A stretch of DNA of 64,000 bases from Begonia masoniana (Eukaryota > Streptophyta > Magnoliopsida > Cucurbitales > Begoniaceae), in assembly GCA_022432975.1 (NCBI GenBank), contig CM039502.1:2284375-2348374 (forward strand), in the 5' to 3' direction. Each line of letters opens with the position of its first letter. Position 1 is the stretch's first letter. Positions 24,503-37,815 of this stretch are shown here, piece by piece. The position numbers and the translations under genes are program-made. The notes under the pieces were generated by a model. The model saw only the letters and a list, made by a program, of their open reading frames with translations. It was not told where the DNA came from and searched no databases.

Positions 24503-25343
24503 AGGGAAATTATCAATTTGAACCCTGTACTATACACTGTTTTTCAATTCACTCCTGTACTAAAAAAACTAGCAAACCGAACCCTGTACTTTGATTTTGT
24601 TATCAGTTTTGACCTTCTATCAACAATTTCATTAAATCTTCATTTAAAAAACTACCAAACAATCTTGGATTCAGTTGAAATTTTTACCACATGTTTACTA
24701 CTTAATGAGAAGATAATATGAAAATTATCGTGATTTTATAACATATGTACGATTTATTATAATTTTATTTTAGTATTTGATAAAAATATTATAATAAATT
24801 ATACAAATTTTAGAAAATCACGAAAATATTTATATTAACTACCCATGATAGGTTGAACATGTAGAAAATGTTTCAAATAAATCAAATATCGTTTGGTATT
24901 TTTTTAAAAAATAATTTATAAAATAAAGAAGAAACTGATATTAATTTAAAACAAATATCAAAAGATATTGGATTTATTTGGAACTTTTTCCACGTGTTTA
25001 CCACATTATGGGTAGATAATAAAAAAAATTTCGTAATTTTTTAAAACTTGTATGATTTATTATAATATGTTTATCAAATATTAAAATAAAATTACAATAA
25101 ATTGTATATATGTTAAAAAATTACAAAAAGTTTCCGATTATCTTCTCATTAAGTAGCAAACATGTGGTAAAAATTTTAATTGAATCCAAGATCGTTTGGT
25201 AGTTTTTTAAATGAGAGTTTAATGAAATTGTTAATAGAAGGTCTAAACTGATTACAGAATCAAAGTACAGGGTTCAGTTTGACGCTACAGGGGGTGAATT
25301 GAAAAACAGTGTATAGTACAGGGTTCAAATCGATAATTACCCT
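24503..25343. mobile_element. 841-bp foldback (long inverted repeat) element
   Basis: The two ends are inverted copies. The left starts AGGGAAATTATCAATTTGAA and the reverse complement of the right end starts AGGGTAATTATCGATTTGAA. Similarity continues inward through CCCTGTACTATACACTGTTT, a CATTAAA-CATTTAAAAAACTACCAAAC stretch and on to the centre near 24920-24950, so nearly the whole element can fold into one hairpin. AAAATAA flanks both ends (24496-24502 and 25344-25350), a likely 7-bp target duplication. There is no transposase. It resembles a non-autonomous Mutator-like or foldback element, but the superfamily is not settled. Confidence 0.88.
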
Positions 25344-25350
25344 AAAATAA

Positions 25351-25925
25351 ATCATTAATTATCTATTAACAAGGCATTAGGAGATTCACATTTAATAATT
25401 TTCATTAATTATTGATCCTGTTTGATAATATGTAATAGAGAAGCAATTTGATAATATGCGAATGTTCACAGTTGAAAGAATAACTTGTGACAAATTAGAT
25501 TCTCTCTTATAAAGTTGATAAGCAATTTTGACATTTTCGTCAAACTGGGCATTTAATCGCACCACATCGTCTTTATGCCTTTACATGTCTCTACTTCAAA
25601 TCATATGTTTATCAATTCAGATATCATTTGCTCAATTTCCATTGACATGACTCAAAAATTGGAAAAATTGAATGCCATTTTTTAAAATCTTGGTTGAAAT
25701 ATTAAGTTGCATCAACGGTCCTACTGAAAAGAAACATCCATTGTGAGCTCTTGACAAGCAAAGCCAGATCCACCGTCGGTTTTTGCAGTCCATTTAGTGG
25801 ATTACTTCAGAAGTCTAACGACAAAGAGATTAGGACTCCCATAATGGTTAACAAAAAATTGTCATATTAACCATGCTCCAAGTTTTGACAAGATTTTAAG
25901 TTCTCACAAGATTTGAGAGAATACC
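25351..25925. other. Spacer 3' of COG3
   Basis: Spacer between the foldback element and the COG3 stop codon. The part nearest 25926 should be COG3 3' untranslated sequence. No gene, repeat or clear signal was seen. Confidence 0.6.
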
Positions 25926-28900
25926 TTACATAAGATTATCGAGTTGTGCTTGTAAATCCTGTGCAGACACCAAATTGATGGCTCGTATTTCGTCAGTTGA
26001 GTACTCAGCATTTAGAAGGCTTTGCACTTGGAAATGAGCTTCAAGAATATTTGTTCTGGAATATAAAAAAGAGAAATATGAGTCAAATTATTGCGAGCAA
26101 AGCCTCACACTTGCATTGTAGAGTGTCGTTTGATATAGAACATCGAGATATGCAAATATGCACATCAAAGCATACTTACTTTATGGGCTTGAAAAGTATG
26201 GTTCTCGTAGATGGATTCTGCAGATAAAGCTTCATCTTTGCGAGAACAATAGGTAAGTCTTGTTGAATTGCACTACTTACCTGTTCCAAATTTTAAGGAT
26301 GAGATCAGAAATTTGGTTAAATGTAAAGCAATCCATCAAATATCAAGAGCTTGTTTTTATTAAATAAGTAAAAAATAATTAAAAGTTAGCAATCTCAACA
26401 TTAAATGACACTGTTTCGTAGAAAATTTGGACGTGCATTGCATATGTCATCGGGTAATCCCACTAATGTTCATTTTTGTCACGTTAATACCTTCTGAACA
26501 AGTTCCGCCACCTTTTCTGGAGCAGCAAATGCTTGATCCCTAAGTGGTTTAGCCATGCTCGACTCTAACCTCTGATTTGGGTTGCTGGAGGCCGTAGCAA
26601 CTTTCACGGCAGTAACCTATTAAGTAACAAACAGAAATTTTTATGCATGAAGAAGCTTGGGCTATATAAAAAACATAGTCTTGGCCACTATTTATTTGGT
26701 GCTTTAGCATGGGACATTGACCTCGGAGTGTGTATCACAAGTAGTCACAGTGCGTGATAATCGATAAACAAAATAGCACCACTAGAAAAATGGTCATGCC
26801 GAGAGTCCATGAAATAAATAAAAAAAGTCTCTAAAATTAGATAGTCAGCAACAAGACGAACCTTGCCAATTTACTACCATTCTCTGTCACAAAATCACCC
26901 ATATAATATATATACATATATAGCAAAGTTTAGAATTAGATTTTTTAAGCAAAATGCATTTTACAATATTCCATGGACATTGTTCTTAGACTATGAATTA
27001 GTTCTCATGAATTAGGCGGTTGTGAAAATGCTGAAAATAGTTATCAGACAAGGCTTTTAGATTTATCTGAACTTGGCTGATCAAGCTTACATTACTTTAT
27101 TCGACTGCTTTTAATTTTCACTAGTCACAGTTATACCTGGATCTCGAAATCTGCTTACGAAGAATTTCTTCATTTTTTTTACTTTGCTCAAGAATGGGTT
27201 AGTGACAAACCTTGGTAACAAATGAAAGCATAGGATCCACAACAAGCTTAGTAACTGACATGATGAACTCCTCACAAGTTGCTTTTAGGGTTTTCTCCAG
27301 TTCCTACAAGAAAACAACCGCAGGCTATCCATAACGAAGTTATAAAAGTTTTGGGTAACTAAGGAAAGAAAACCTTGTTCACTCATTAGAAAAAAGATTC
27401 AATAAATATAAAATAGAATGTGATTGAATGGCGTCTCCCGTTTTAAAATTTAAGAAGAATTGACAAAGAGCTCATATTTGTACTTCTCTTCCTTTCTTTA
27501 GTTACAAGACTTTCACATAAGGAACAAATTTTTTTCTTATCAGGAATACAAATGGTGGTCGGAAAGAGAGGTAGTTTAGGTCTTTCCGTTTCATGTAAAT
27601 CACCATATTTCGGGATTTCATAAATCAAACTAATATCCAAGTATTAACTAGCTGTTTCAACTTCTATTTCTTTTAGAAAGTAATTTATTTTTTTACGTTG
27701 TATAGTTTAATTTATGGGTAAAGAACCTAGTTGAAAAAAAAAAAAAATCAGTTTCCATAAATTCACGGAAGAATGTGAATTGGATGCAAGTTCGGCGGAT
27801 TTCTTTCTCACAAAGATTTGACTTCGTAATCAAGCATAACTCTGGTGTTTCTAATAAGGTCGCAACAGCCTTTAAGTCAAAGCCATTTTTCATTCAACTA
27901 AAAATAATTGGAAAAGGGAGATACATTCCTATCTCGCTTCAGGGAATACAGATTTCCAATTGCCGAAATAAACAAATAATGCAACAAAAAAGTGGTTCTT
28001 CCACATTATAAAAATAAAAATAAAAACAGTTCTAATACCTATCACTTGGAGTTAGCAGAGGGATGGAATATATATTCTACGTTAAACCACCTGATGAGTT
28101 TCTACTTTCCAAATGAAACTCAGTGCGAGTTTCTTTTAAGAGGGGGGCACTAACGTAGTTCATGTACCTTCTTTACTATTTTAGAAGAGGATCTAGTGTT
28201 ATTTCTTATTACCATTAATAACCTCTTTTAACTCACTTTGTTGGTTAGCTTTTTGAATTGATAACAGAATATGTAAAATCTTCAATTAAATCAGATCTTT
28301 CATTCTTTCAATAAACATATTTTGCCACCCTGACTTTCATGCAGCTTACTAAAAAAAGAACGTACAAAGCATGAGTTTTGAAAAAAAAACTCCCACCCTG
28401 ACTTTCCTTGTAGCAAAGTCTCCGAAACGTTTGACAGTGATTATAGTTGTGTAAAAAAGTATTGCTAAAAAAGTGGTAAAGTATTGCTCGAATACAGATG
28501 CAGTCATCAGCCTCAAAATATGTGGCATATAAATTTTGTTCAAAATAAAATAGCAAGATGCAAGATAGATTAATTAACCTTTTTTGCATCTATTTGATTC
28601 TCCAAGACTCTGGGAGATAATGTCCTCGCTAGAGAAGTTGATCTTGACCAATCAAACAGGGAAGCTTGACCTCCAAGAATCCTTCTCACGTGGTCCTGGC
28701 AATGGAAAATTACAGTCGATAGAACATAGTGAAGTGAATGACATCAACTCATGATTACTAGACATATCGAGCAATAAAACTAAAATATATAAGGAACACG
28801 AGAAAAATTTACTCTTACTCATGCATCAACTTCCCGGTTGCATTATAGAAAGAAATGTTCCATAATAATCTAAATTCAAGGAGATTCTTAACTTCAATGT

Positions 28901-31900
28901 TACTTACTAGTAAGTGAGAGAAATCAAGTTCCTTGTGCGTCACCAAAAATTCGATTTCAAAAGGAGCAATCTGTGCAGTCAAAATCAATAATTGAAATGA
29001 GGACTTCCAATAAACCAAGGAAACATTAAAAAATAGACCATGAGATCACCTGCTCCCTTAAGATGAGAAGATTCTTAATGAGGAAAAATTGTCCATCCAT
29101 TAGTGATGATCTTTTTATAATGAGTTTGCTGGCTTTCTGTGACCAAAAGTACAAGGAATGAGAATTGGGAAAAAAGAGAAAACACGCAGTTCACTGTTTC
29201 TACATTTGCGTGCAGGCATATTAAAGCTGAAGAAGAAATTAACATAATAATAACAATTAACTACACAAACAAGTACAGATATAAGTTAAAACATCATACT
29301 GAAATTTATAGATTACATCTAAAGTAATAATGAGCATTTTTCTTTAAATGTATACGCAGTACAAGTAATAGTTACTCACTTGAATGCTTATAGAACAAAC
29401 TTCCACTGCTTCCTGGTTTACATAAAAGAGAACAACGAGTTCAGAAAATAAAATATGAAGGCTTCATTCTTCATATTAGCATCTGAGTGAGCGAATAACA
29501 TGTACCTGTGCCAAACCAGTGAAAACTGAAGGTTCTAAACAATGGTACATCTTTGAAAGACATGATAAAGTTTTCTCTAGGGGTGGATACCAAGTTTTAA
29601 AGGCATATTGATTTTCATCAACCTGCAACGGTAAATATTAAAAAAAGGAAAATAAAAATACTTGAGGAACTAGGCATATCACAAGAGTAGATGAGCAAAG
29701 GCTAATACCTTGTTATCTATTTATTTAAATTTTTAAACACAGCATGTATAGCATGTTCAACTGAATTGTAAAAGAACTCTAACTGCCATGTCAACCATGC
29801 TTATCTTACAATAGAACAGAAAAATGAACACAAACCACTTTTCCAGTTTCGATAAAATGAGTGTTTGGCGCGACGAAGGCTAGTAAGTTCAGATTCGAAT
29901 TCCTTGATCTTATAGTTGTCAAATTCTACATATCCCTTCATAAAGACTTACAAAAAAAATAAATAGCTACCGATTTTTATGGGATTGTAAGATTGGCTTT
30001 AAGAAAGTCTTACCTTGTACCCACAAACTCTATTACACATTAAGAGACGAGTGGTTACTAAGACTTAACTGTCCATGTCATAAAAAGAAGCCCTAGTTTA
30101 ATTGAGGGACAACAAAGGATATTTAGGATAAAAATGTATTTACTAAGCCCCGTAAAGGCATATTTATCAGATTATTTGATAATAATCAAAGAGTTTGAGA
30201 TGCTCAAGAAAAGTATACACCCACAACCACCCATCATGAAACCGGATTTGAAAATAACCTACAATACAATAACCTGTTCTATTCTAAAATTTCATTGAGA
30301 CGAACATGTCCTTAAAAATTACCATATGAAAATTATGTGAGTGAGAAATTTTGAAAACCAAGGGAGGGCTCAAAAATAATAAAATTTGAGATTTGTGAAC
30401 GTAAATATAAAATTTGCGACTCACTGAAGCAGATTCTGGATTGTTCTCTGCATATTGCTCCAGCTTTGCAGGATAATTCAAGTCTTCATCTGATGGGACA
30501 TAGTTTGCAATCTACGGTAGGAAAAAAAAGAACATTAAATCTTATAAAAAACAATCTACGGTAGGAAAAAAAAGAACATTAAATCTTATAAAAAAAAACT
30601 GTAAAAGTCATAGTTTTCATACCACCAGTAAACAAGTTATCATACCGTTGTAGGTGATGCAACAAAATTCCCAATGGTTTTTGAGACATAATCAAGACAA
30701 ATTCTGCTGGAAAAACAAGTTGTCTTTTAAGAATTGAAATTTTGGGAAACTTTGCCATACTATATTTTTCAAACCTTCTGGCGCTTCCCCATACATCTAG
30801 CTGGATGGCCTCTTCTATGGAAGGAGGTTAACACTATGATGAAGGACATAACAAGTCTCTAGTTTCTATTAGAACATTGAATTTGGCACTCTTCAATAAG
30901 CAGTTTATTTGTTTATCCAAAATTTCACTCTTTTTGACATTGTTTTGCGTGTAAGGTGATTATAAGCTAGATTATCTAAATACTGATCAGATTCCCTTTA
31001 ACTTGATGCAAAAGCATCACTAGGATGGGTGAGGCCCAGTCAATGAAAGGAGATTTTCAAAGTATGGCCCAAAATTTGCTGGGATCGGAGAGTGTGCTCT
31101 TTAGCTAGTTAGTATGACTAGCTGAATCTTTCTCACTAGTTGCAACCTTTAAGAGAATAGCAAGAGTTGACCTACGTCATTTTTATTGGTACAAAAGAAG
31201 AGGAGATGCAAAATGACAAACACATCACCAGTGAGTCAAAAGAATAATCAAAATGTGGGGGAAAATATTGTTCTATGTAGAATTTATAAATCAAAACCAA
31301 ATGAGAGATCTAGCACAGTTTAAAAGTGAGAAAACATAGATGAAGACAGTGATGCATTGACTGACACTCTAGTGTAAAAATACCTCATCATGAATATGTG
31401 TTCGAGCGCGAAAGGTCAGCCGCTCATGAACATCTGCTAGAATCCTTTGAAGAGTAGGTCGTAATCCAGCTAATGATTCACCCTGTCGAGTTAATTGTTC
31501 ACCTAGAACGTCAACTTTAAGAATGTCCACAAGTTCGCAAAGAAAATCGATGTTTGTTTCATGAATAAGTCTAGGCCGCAATGTATCATATAAGAATGAG
31601 GACCTGCACCATCAACTTATTAGAGATCAAAAGTTGTTCCATTTGAGACCCAGAAAGGTACAGAATCATGTATGAAAAGTAATCATTACTATGTCAAAGA
31701 AAAAGCGAAAAATAAAGATTGAAAGAACCAAACAACCACTAAGAGCAGAAAGACTTCAGGATTTCACCAAAAATAACAATAGATTAATCTTAACTGAATC
31801 AAAACAAAAAATGGAATGTGACTCTTTTAAGACTCGTCATTTAGCGGAGCCCTTTAATTTCTGTTAAATTAGTCAGCTAATCCTCATTGTACAACACCAT

Positions 31901-34900
31901 AAGATAAAACTATGATTCTTCACCAAATGACTCTTTCAGAAAAAGAAAGATAAAACAGCTAGTACTGAAACAAAACATCATTACGACCCATGCCATAACT
32001 TTAAAGACATTAAATATCTAGGGAGAGATAGTGCGTATGCCAATAAAATATAACAGGTTAGGAAACTTACAGGGGATCTATCAGAGGTGCTAAGTTTGAA
32101 ACATCCTCCGCAGAAGATGGAAAGAAATGATCAAAGAGTTGTTGCTCAAGCTGACAAACCTGCGGGGCACAGAAGCAAGAAGACAGTATTTGATAGCTAT
32201 AAATTGCATGGCGTGGAGTCTGTCAGAATACACAATAAACTAGGGAGAAGAATAAAATAAACAAAGAAAATTGTTATTCAGTAAAAATATATTTGAAATC
32301 CCATGTTTATTCAAGGCAAAACGTTATCTGTTAAGGAAAAATACACGTATTCCTCCTAGTGTGCCAACAGCATGCATTAGCAGAAAGTTTAACTGTTATT
32401 CTTTTTTACAGATCATTTAGTTCCTGTCAATTATATCAACTAAATTATTGCTACTTTAACGTTTACAAGAAGAAACTTTCAAAGCTCCCACGTTTGCAAA
32501 AGACAAGAAAAACCACTAACCAAAAGAAGCTCACATAACAAACTGACTTGAATTTAATGAAGATTACCTGTAATAGATATGCACATCCAGATCTAGCCAA
32601 TGATGGTAGGGCATCTTTCTTGGCGAAATCCTTTATCCTTTGATATACTATGTTCCTAACCTAAACAGTATTCGATAAAGAGAAACTAGATTAGATACAG
32701 ATACATATTAACTGAATAAACAAGTAAAAACAATAAAGAAAAGAGTAGTTAGCACACCAATGAAAGCCGCTGTTCACAATACAATCTCTGGCAATCCACA
32801 AGGATTTGTATATATTCTTTCCTTGTTTTTCTACTTTCAATCTCCTCCACCACTTTTCTAAGCTGAAAATAATAGAAATAGTAATTTATTTCTGCAAAAG
32901 CTAAGAGGTTCACCAAGTAAAAAAGTTTTCCAGAGATTATCCTACTTATTCCCTTAGTGCACCTAATCTTCTTAAATATGCATTCTTCAAACCAAAAAAG
33001 AAAAAAGTAACCTCATTGGCTGCCGCCTTAAAGCGCACATAAAAAACAGATGCCTCTACACCCTCAGAAACAGAAGCTTTACTGGCACCACTGCTCTGGA
33101 TCGCTGCTTGAACCTATTGAAGAAAACAACAGATAATTACATTGGTATCAAAGGGCTTCTAGGAAGGAGGTTGATTCATGGGCGTGATTGTGTGGGTTGT
33201 GCACCCATGTGGCTGTCCAATATTTAACTCTTTGAATGTTAGATCACCTGAGAAGAAGCACTTTTGAGAACAGCAGATACATGAAAGCGGATTAAGCCCA
33301 GAGCACGGGACTGTCAAATACAAAACTATTTAGATCCTGGAAGTTAAAAACACTATTCTAACATGGACAGATTATCCAACTGAAAAAATAATTAATTTTG
33401 GTTGTGACATTAATTATTCAACTAGTTGATCAGGCATGAGCTTTTCCGTACCTGGAGTTGTCGAAATTTGAGAAGGTAAACACTTGATTCTGCATAATGC
33501 GGATTGCTTTCGACGAACCTAAAATCAGCATAAACAAAACAGAATTATCTAAGATGTTCAATCTATGTACAGACTAGTTTCTTACTTAAATAGATGATAA
33601 ATACTAATTACAAACTATTTACTTACAATATGCAATCATCAAGCCTTTTCAGCATGGGAAAGAAGTTCTCATTTCCAATACTCATGTTTGGGGAATAAAA
33701 ACTGGCAGTAATCTGCAAAGTATGTTTCATATAAGACAAATGCTCACTTTCAAATACTCAATTATGTATTAATATAAAAATATTACTATTACACACAGCA
33801 AGATCTAATTAATTTTTGCAATTTAAACCTTTAGTTTCTGTGTTATTTGCAATGGAACAATAATTCCAAGATAACATAGATTTGTAGTTTTAATCAACAT
33901 CGGTCTATAGTGTCATGTTGTAAGTTGGTTTGCATTCATGGCTCTAAAGCTACGAAAAAAAAATTATGAGCAGGCAATACAAGTTAAATTACAAACATCA
34001 TGCTACATCTGAGAAGTTGTAACTAAGATTTTTTTATCATTAAAAATAAAATCAATTAATACAGAGTACATGTCCGGACAAAAAAAAAAAATCTGATTTC
34101 ATGCGTAAAAATGCGAACACAAAAAATTTATAACCCCAAATGTTTAAATCAAACATTTATGAGAGGCAAAATGTTTCCGGTATGTGAAGAGCAATCCGAA
34201 AAAAGATCAAAATAACAAACATGAACCCACTTAAGTCAAAAAGTTGACTTGATTCAACCATGCTAGAGCTTTCTTTCTGCCCATATGCAATCAGATTCTG
34301 AATTTTAAGCTCATGGTATTCATACGAATATTTCTATTTCCATGTTACATACTTCTATAAAGGATTTTGTAATTTTATACCCAGTCCTAATATACACAAC
34401 AATCCAAGTGGCATGAGCTTTACCACTTCCCAAATCATTAGAACATTTTCTTAATCAAGACAGTCAAATTCAACTAGTTGATAATTAATGTAAGTACTGG
34501 GTCGAATAATTAGCGTGTATTTTTTATAAAATAATACAAGGTTTATTTTACAAACATTTTTATAAAATCGGGAACAGAGATTTTAAATTTATTTTATTCT
34601 CTAAAATATGCAAAAAAAAAAAAAAAATGGTATCATTACACCCATGAGACATAATTACATAAATATACAGATCTATTCAAAGAAGTCTTGAAATACTGGG
34701 AAATGTAGCAAAAAAAAAAAAAAAACTCTTCAGTTACCCGTAAAACCATGCTGCTCTTTGCAAGAAAGAGTTCAAAAGATGTAAGTTCAATAACTTTGGT
34801 TACATAAGTCTATCAAATATAAAGTGCAAGTAAAGGTAGATATGCAGATAATAGTACTTCAAAAGGCTATATTGTCTAGGTTTCATATCAATCAAACCTT

Positions 34901-37147
34901 ACATTCTCCAACTCCTCAAAGTAGTTAAGCTTAGTGCGAAGTGCCTCAGCAAACTCAATAAGCCTTTGCTTTTCCATTACCTGTAACAGAAATATGAAAC
35001 TCAACAAACAAAAAGAACACATCAAACTAATCTATCTGCAAAAGTTGATAGTGACTTTTTAGGTGATAAAGCCTGACACCATTTGAAAAACCTCCAAAAA
35101 TTATACAAACCAAGATAAGAGCTAAATAATAAACTTCTAAAGTTTAGCAATGCATTCACAATCTGATAGGTATCAAAGTATTTCACCCTATGTAAAAATG
35201 TAAGAAATCAATCAAAGATATTCAAAAGACAAAATCCAAATGAAAACCACCGGTAGGAAAATATAGACTTATCACCCAAGTCAATCCAAGACAACAGAAA
35301 AGACGGGATGTTGCATGTCTCAAAGATTTAGTCTTAATCTGTCTTAAGAAAGTGATACACGGAAAAAAGAAAGAAAGAGAAGTTGAATATGCACCAGTCT
35401 GTCACATGCGTCATGAAGGGTTTTAGTCTTTGTTGCTACAGCCCGATGTTGTAGCTGTAGTTCATTAAATAAATCTAAAGTATCATCCACCTGCACAGCA
35501 TAGAGTTCACCAGTATTAAATTGCCTCTACACTAAACTTATGATCATTATGTGTTAGAAAAAATTTATGTAACCATATCCAAGACAAAAAAAAAAGTCCA
35601 GTTTCTAGTATAATATTGCATGCTAGATTTATTACATTGGGAGAGAAAAATGTTTAGTAATTTTTTTTTTCAAATTCAAAAGAAATCAAATATGAGATTG
35701 GTTTTAACACTTATCTATGTCGTCTTAATGTTCCCAAACTAAGGTACATATTTTCAAACACAACAAAATAATCTGTGTCTCGAAAAATTAAAGTAGGTAA
35801 TGTCATTAGCCACCCCACAAAATAATCTAGTTTGTTGATTAGGAGTTGTTAACTCAATAAAGTCATCAATTATGATGTATATTAACAAATCAGTTCCCCA
35901 GAAAAAATCCAGTACCAAATGAAGAATTTTTTCACATGTCTGTATGCGCTCCAATAAAGCATTCAAATAGTGACAATACTTCTCCTCCGTCTAAACAGAG
36001 CAAAAAGAAAGAAAAGTAAGAACATATTCACAATTCATCCTTAAACAGAGAAGAGAAGCTAATGCTAACCTCAGACTTCATGGTGGATTCAAGATCAGTA
36101 AACCATTTGTAAAACTGCAAAACTTGGAGGAAATACGTCATATAAAGAGATGTCTCCAAATTTTAATTCAATTAAATGTAAGTAATTATTACTAATAAAA
36201 AAATTGAAGTATTTGTAAAATGATGAGTCCCTGCGCACATAATTACACGAATAACTAAAAGAATGTATCAGCAGTTGAATGAATGGTTGAAATATCTCAT
36301 TAATATTATATACAAATACTCACACATTGTATTAACACATCTATGTGGTGTGAAATGAAACATTTCGTTATATTTTTTTGGTGTATAAAAGTTTTTACAA
36401 TCAATACAAATATACAGGTGTGAAGTGTGCATACTACAAATTGATTCATAATCTAAAATCTCACTTCGTCTAAACAGTCAATGCAAAGAAGATTACGCAT
36501 AAACTATTTTAAATCTTAGATAAGCAGGGCAAAGTATTACAAATAATTTACCTGATTGGTATTGACCAACACAGCTTCGATAGCTCCGGAATCTTCAGAG
36601 GAGGTCTCCGTAGTGCGAATGGATAGAACATTATCTTTTCCAGATATATGATCATGTGCCTAATATATTTTTAGGACAAAAAATTGTAGAGAGCGTAAAA
36701 CTATCGAGGATAATAATTTGATAGTTACGAGAAAGCATGAGTATTCTGTTACCCAATTAACAGGAAAAGGCCGCTCAGCAACCGCATGAGTGAGAGCTGC
36801 AATAGCTTCTTGTTGCTGTTCAGATAGAGGAGCACTCTGTTACACAGAAATTGAAATAGAGCAATTAGCAAGCAAATAAATCAACAAACTAGATCTGAAC
36901 TAAATTATACCAAGCATTGAGGTATTGTGTTTGATTTCAAGATACGATTTGGATCCCAAATGAGATCAATGGAAGAAGAAATATGCAATCAATTTACGAG
37001 AACGGAAGGAAAAAGAAAAAGAGTTAACGTTAACACGCGGGCAACGGAAGAAATGTAAAAAACCTGCTCCCACGTCGAAGCAAAGTTGTAACCTCTGGAA
37101 ACTGGTCCAGACGTGAGAAGGTTTGGAGGAGCAGCCTTCGTCCCCAT
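25926..37147 (-). CDS. COG3: Conserved oligomeric Golgi complex subunit 3
   Basis: Twenty-five exons (37147-37064, 36836-36753, 36659-36552, 36114-36070, 35990-35916, 35490-35395, 34980-34903, 33712-33627, 33518-33452, 33310-33248, 33113-33012, 32862-32758, 32660-32568, 32159-32071, 31603-31384, 30511-30425, 29622-29506, 29412-29380, 29136-29050, 28970-28908, 28695-28579, 27303-27211, 26616-26491, 26280-26180, 26055-25926) total 2349 nt, or 782 residues, the expected size. COG3 is a core subunit of the complex that tethers vesicles for retrograde traffic within the Golgi. Family strings: N-terminal [11 protein letters not shown] and [10 protein letters not shown], then [52 protein letters not shown] and [20 protein letters not shown]. 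No break in frame was found. A hAT element sits 138 bp upstream of the start codon. Confidence 0.96.
30509..30594. repeat. 43-bp tandem duplication at a COG3 splice acceptor
   Basis: The segment AATCTACGGTAGGAAAAAAAAGAACATTAAATCTTATAAAA occurs twice in tandem (about 30509-30550 and 30551-30594). It contains the acceptor of the exon at 30511-30425 (read on the minus strand as CTACCGTAG|ATT), so a second copy of the acceptor lies about 42 bases upstream in the transcript. Confidence 0.85.
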
Positions 37148-37277
37148 AGAGTTGGACTTCCTCGCAGTTGCAGGAAGAAGAACTGTTGAACAGAGCCGGA
37201 CGAGATTGAAGAAGAAACCGAACTTAAAAGCAACGGAAATGTTCAAGAATCCGATCCTGCAGTCTGGGTTGGGGTCT
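37148..37277. promoter_or_regulatory. Residual 5' leader of COG3 between start codon and hAT insertion
   Basis: Only 130 bp separate the COG3 start codon (37147) from the hAT target-site copy at 37278-37285. This should be COG3 leader. Transcription must start here, inside the transposon, or in the retrotransposon sequence beyond it. The transition from native promoter to retroelement sequence cannot be placed from the sequence alone. Confidence 0.5.
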
Positions 37278-37815
37278 GTCACACCTAGACATGACTAACG
37301 AGCGATCCGAGCCGAGCCGAGCCAGGAGTACTCCGGCTCATCGAGCCTAACGAGTTAAACGAGTCGAGCCTAACGAGCCTACCGAGCCTAACGAGCCGAG
37401 CCTACCGAGCCTAACGAGCCGAGCCTAATGAGCCAGCCTGAAAAAAATTTCAACCCGAGTCCGGCTCGCGAGCCACGAGTTAAACGAGCCGAGCCGAGCC
37501 GGCTCAACGAGCCTAACGAGCCTTAACGAGCCGAGCGTATATAAATATTTTCAATTTATGAGTATGACTGTTAATATAAGTTTTTTAAAAAATATTTATG
37601 TAAAATTATTATAAGTATTAATAATTATGTCAACGATATTTACTCATTTAATTTAAAAATTAGTTTTGTTAAGTAAAAGTATATAAAAAAAAAGAAATTT
37701 AATAAAAGAAATTTAAATGAAATTTAATTCAAATTACAAAAGAAATTTAATAAAAATTACAAATTTTAAATGAAATTTACTTCAAATTACAAAAGAAGTT
37801 CAATAAAAAAAATCT

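Noticed and set aside
36989..37282. 97-residue minus-strand frame across the COG3 start
   Set aside because: It is unspliced read-through of leader and intron 1. Only 37147-37064 is coding, in the frame MGTKAAPP.
37113..37298. Plus-strand frame antisense to COG3 exon 1 that stays in phase with the frame beyond the hAT insertion
   Set aside because: The phase agreement could be chance. The protein has no recognisable domain and overlaps the COG3 start on the other strand.
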